64,000 nt of DNA from Chrysemys picta bellii (lineage: Eukaryota > Chordata > Testudines > Emydidae). The notes under the pieces were generated by a model, which made no database searches, was not told where the DNA came from, and was given only the letters and a program-made list of their open reading frames with translations. Position 1 is the stretch's first letter, and each line of letters begins with the position of its first letter. The stretch lies in contig NC_088792.1 of the NCBI RefSeq assembly GCF_011386835.1, positions 65,926,287 through 65,990,286 of the forward strand, written 5' to 3'. Below are positions 60,600 through 64,000 of the stretch, in pieces. The position numbers and the translations under genes are program-made.

Positions 60600-63576
60600 C
60601 ACATCAGGACATTCAAAAATGTTTTAAGAATGATCAAACTTTAGAAACAGAGACTCTCTCTTAGAATTCCAAAAGGAAGCAGCAAAGGAAATAAGGGAAC
60701 ATTTAACAGATACCTTTAAAATCTCTGGAAACCAGGAAAGCATCATAGTCAGAGTAGGAAGAGGGAATTGTAGCAAGCGGAAAATTGCACACGTAAATCT
60801 TGTGGGCTTTGAGATAACAAGACCCCTAGGTCTGTATTTTTTAAAAAAAGAAGAGACGAGATTAGGTGGATCAGCATAGTTGAGTTGGAATAAAACCAAT
60901 GCTACCAGGCTATTCAAACAGTACCATGGAATTTCTATGGATAAGTCCATGCTTGAATAATAGGAGTATAACAGTAGGAATATACTCCTGACAACCTGAC
61001 CAGGATGGTGATAGTGACTGTAAAATGTTCAGGAAGAAAAGAGAGGCTACAAAAACAGAAAACCCAGTAATAATGGGGATCTCAACTATCACCATGTTGC
61101 CTGGGAACATGTCACCTCAGGACAGGATGCAGACATAAAATTTCTAGACCCCATTAATGACTGCTTCTTGGAGAAAGGCAATTCTTGATTTAGTCGTAAG
61201 TGGAGCACAGGATCAGGTCCAAGAGGTGAATATAGCTGAACCATTCAGTAATAGCAACCATAATGGAATTAAATTTAACAGCCTCGTAAAGGGAAAATGC
61301 CAAAGAAACCCACCACAGTAGCATTTAACTACACAAAAATGAGGAGTGTAGTTAAATGGAAATTAAAAGGAACCAGAGTGAAATGCCTGCAATACAGCAT
61401 GGAAACTTTTAAAAAAAAACATAATAGAGACTCAAACTGTATAATATGCCCCCAAATTAAAAAACAAAAAACAGGACGAGGACTAAAAAAATGTCACCAG
61501 GGCTAAATAGAGTAAAAGACGCAGTTAGAGACAAAAAAGACATTCTTTAAAAACAAAGTCAAATCCTAGTCAGAAAAATAGAAAGGAACAAACTCTGGCA
61601 AATCAAGTGTAAAAGTTTAATTAGGCAGGCTCCCCAAAAATTGAAGAGTAACTAAAAAAAAGACAAACAAACAGCAAAAAAGGGGAAGAAGAAATAGTAT
61701 ATGAGAAGCATGAAGCCTGCCAAACAATCAGTGGGGCAACTGGATGAAGATACTAAAGGAGCACTCCAGAAAGACAAGGCCATTGTGGAGAAACCAAATT
61801 AATTTTTTGCCTTGGTCTTCACTGCAGAGGATGCACAGGAGATTCCCACACCCAACCCATTCTTTTTAGGTGACAAATCTGAAGAACTGTCCCAGATTGA
61901 GGTTTTGGAACAAATTGATGAATTAAACTGTAATAAGTCACCAGGACCAGATTGTATTCACCCAAGAGTTCTGAAGGAACTCAAATATGAAATTGCAGAA
62001 ATACTTACTGTGATATGTAATCTATTGCTTAAATCAGCCTCTGTGCCACACGACTGGCAGATAGCTAATATATGATGATTTTTTTAAAAGACTTCAGAGG
62101 TGATCCTGGCAATTACAGGCCAATAAGCCTAACTTCAGTACCAGGCAACCTGGTTGGCACTACAGAAAAAAACCCAGGATTATCACACATGGTGGGGAAG
62201 AGTCAACATGACTTTTGTAAAAGGAAATCGCATCTCACCAATCTATTAGAATTCTTTCAGGGCATCAACAAACATGCAGACAAGGGTGACCCATTTGATA
62301 CAATGTACTTTGACTTTTAAAAAGCCTTTGACAAGGTCCCTTACCAAAGGGTCTTAAAAAAAGTAAGGAATCCTGGAATAAGGGGGAAGGTCCTCCCATG
62401 GATCAGCAACTGGTTAAAAGATAGGAAACAAAAGGTAGGAATAAATGGTCAGTTTTCACAGCGGAGAGAGGTAAATAGCATGGACCCCAAGGACCTGTAT
62501 TGGTACTAGTGCTGTTCAACATATTCATACATTATCTGGAAAAAGGGGTAAACAGTGAGGTGGCAAAGTTTGCAGATGATGCAACATTACTCAAGTTAGT
62601 TAAGTCCAAAGCTGACTGTGAGGAGTTACAAAGGGATCTCACTAAACTGGGTGACTGGACAACAAAATGGCAGATGAAATTCAATGTTGATAAATTCAAA
62701 GCAATGCACATTGGAAAACATAATCCCAACTATACATACAAAATGATGGGGTATAAATTAGCTGTTACCACTCAAGAAAGATCTTGGAATCATCGTGAAT
62801 AGTTCTCTGAAAACATCTGCTCAATGTGCAGCAGATATCAAAAAAGCTAACAATCTTAGGAACCATTAGGAAAGGAATAGATAATAAGAAAGAAAATATC
62901 ATAATGCCACTATATAATACATGATACGCCCATACCTTGATGAAGTCCTGGTTGCCCATCTCAATAAAGATAGATTTGAATTGGAAAAAGTACAGAGATG
63001 GGCAACAAAAATGATTAGGGGTATGGAACCGCTTCCATATGAAGGGAGATTAAAAAAGACTTGGAAAAGAGATGATTGAGGGGGGAATATAACAGAGGTC
63101 TATAAAATCATGAATGGTATAGAGAAAGTGAATAAGGAATATTATTTATCCCTTCAAACAACGCAAGAACTAGGGGTCACCCAATGAAATTAATAGGCAG
63201 CAGGTTTAAAACAAAAGTAAGAAAGTACTGCTTCAAATAAACACACAGTCAACCTATGGAACTCATTGCCAGGGGATATTGTGAAGGCCAAATGTGTAAC
63301 TGAATTAAAAAAAAGAGTTAAATAAATTCATGGAGGACAGGCCCATCAATGGCTATTAGCCAAGATGATCAGGGATGCAACTCCATGCTCTAGGTGTCCC
63401 TAAACCTGTGACTGCTAGAAGCTGGGCCAGGACAGCAGGGATGGATCACTAGATAAATTGCCCTGTTCTGTTCATTCCCTCTGAGGCATCTGGCATTAGC
63501 CACTGTCAGAAGACAGGATACTGGTCTAGATGGGCCACTGATCTGAACCAATGTGGCCATTCTTATTTGTACTCAT
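60600..63576 (+). mobile_element. CR1/L3-like LINE, long but decayed
   Basis: A degraded endonuclease region is visible at about 61040-61290 (ENPVIMG, then FSNSNHNGIKF, like the GDLN and SDH.. blocks of LINE endonucleases). The reverse transcriptase follows as broken pieces: NCNKSPGPDCIHPRVLKELK near 61925, DPGNYRPISLTSVPGNLVG near 62105, KAFDKVPYQRVLKK near 62320 and VAKFADDATLLK with FADD at 62569-62580. The 3' tail ends at GGATACTGGTCTAGATGGGC and CCAATGTGGCCATTCTTATT. Many stops and shifts make it inactive. Its KSPGPD..HPRVLKEL block differs from the CR1 at 49045, so it belongs to another subfamily. The 5' border is approximate. Confidence 0.82.
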
Positions 63577-64000
63577 GTCAAATAAGAATGAGGAAGGAGA
63601 CACAAAAACTTAAGCTAAGACAACACTGGGCACTCAAAGGAATTTAAGCGGAACTTTTATACAGCAAGTTGTTAATATCTGGAAAGAAACTTAAGATATA
63701 GCTGTGCTCTGAACAAATATGATCGTGGAATTCTATATTTACTGTCATAAACTTCCACATCAATTTTGTTCAGCAGACAAGTAAAAAGATGTTTACTAAA
63801 CTGCCAACCTTACGAATTCAAAATTGGATCTTAAAGTCAAGCTAAACTCTTTCCTTTTTATGTATCTTCACAGAAGAAATCAGTTTGACTTTAAAACCCC
63901 AGTTTGAGTGTGCAGGGTTGGCTTTTAGATAAGACTTTGTGTTACTTGTGTACTCAACAAGGTTGAGGTGGAATATTTGAGACAGAAACATGGAACCCCA

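Larger units (their letters stand above)
54684..64000 (-). other. SKAP2: SKAP2 upstream intron (partial), no exon recognised
   Basis: From the acceptor of the PH exon to the window edge. I looked for the preceding PH-domain exon (WQKRW and FYYY-type segment) and did not find it. The stretch holds palindromic and TA-flanked MITEs, a probable old repeat at 58330-58710 and a LINE at about 60600-63576. The parts 54700-57230, 57450-58320 and 63580-64000 look like unique AT-rich intron. Confidence 0.75.

Overview
The window is a piece of vertebrate nuclear genome, most likely from a turtle (a crocodilian is the main alternative). The case rests on a SKAP2 gene with reptile-like residue differences, CR1-type LINEs, hAT-type short elements with 8-bp target duplications, and palindromic MITE families of a kind I associate with turtles and crocodilians. 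The DNA is AT-rich and intron-dominated. I found no CpG-island promoter, no rRNA or tRNA gene, and no prokaryotic feature.

The only confident protein-coding gene is SKAP2 (Src kinase-associated phosphoprotein 2) on the minus strand. Six consecutive exons, including the one with the stop codon, can be placed to the base from splice sites and unbroken reading phase: 54559-54683 and 53582-53645 (C-terminal part of the PH domain), 52921-53031 and 31179-31256 (acidic linker with a Src-family-type tyrosine site), and 23006-23118 and 13174-13266 (SH3 domain and C-terminus). Together they encode about the last 194 residues. The 5' exons lie beyond position 64000. In mammals SKAP2 adjoins HOXA1 on its 5' side, so the HOXA cluster would be expected past the right-hand edge if synteny holds.

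Region by region: 1-13173 is 3' UTR plus intergenic DNA with short palindromic MITEs, a probable solo LTR and a 5S-rRNA-derived SINE. 13267-23005 is the last SKAP2 intron, with a long (AT)n tract, two cruciform-capable palindromes and a CR1 tail. 23119-31178 is an intron with an old L2-like LINE relic. 31257-52920 is a 21.7-kb intron holding two hAT elements with intact target duplications, an unrecognised coding-like ORF at 40369-40860, a 5'-truncated R2-like retrotransposon between 120-bp direct repeats (45911-48087), and a CR1 LINE (49045-50537). 54684-64000 is part of a further intron, ending in a decayed CR1/L3-like LINE (about 60600-63576).

The most unusual item is the R2-like element. 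It encodes a CX2CX8HX4C zinc knuckle and a restriction-like endonuclease, sits outside rDNA, and is flanked by 120-bp direct repeats that differ at three positions. That is a very long target-site duplication, reminiscent of the long duplication reported for R9 of rotifers.
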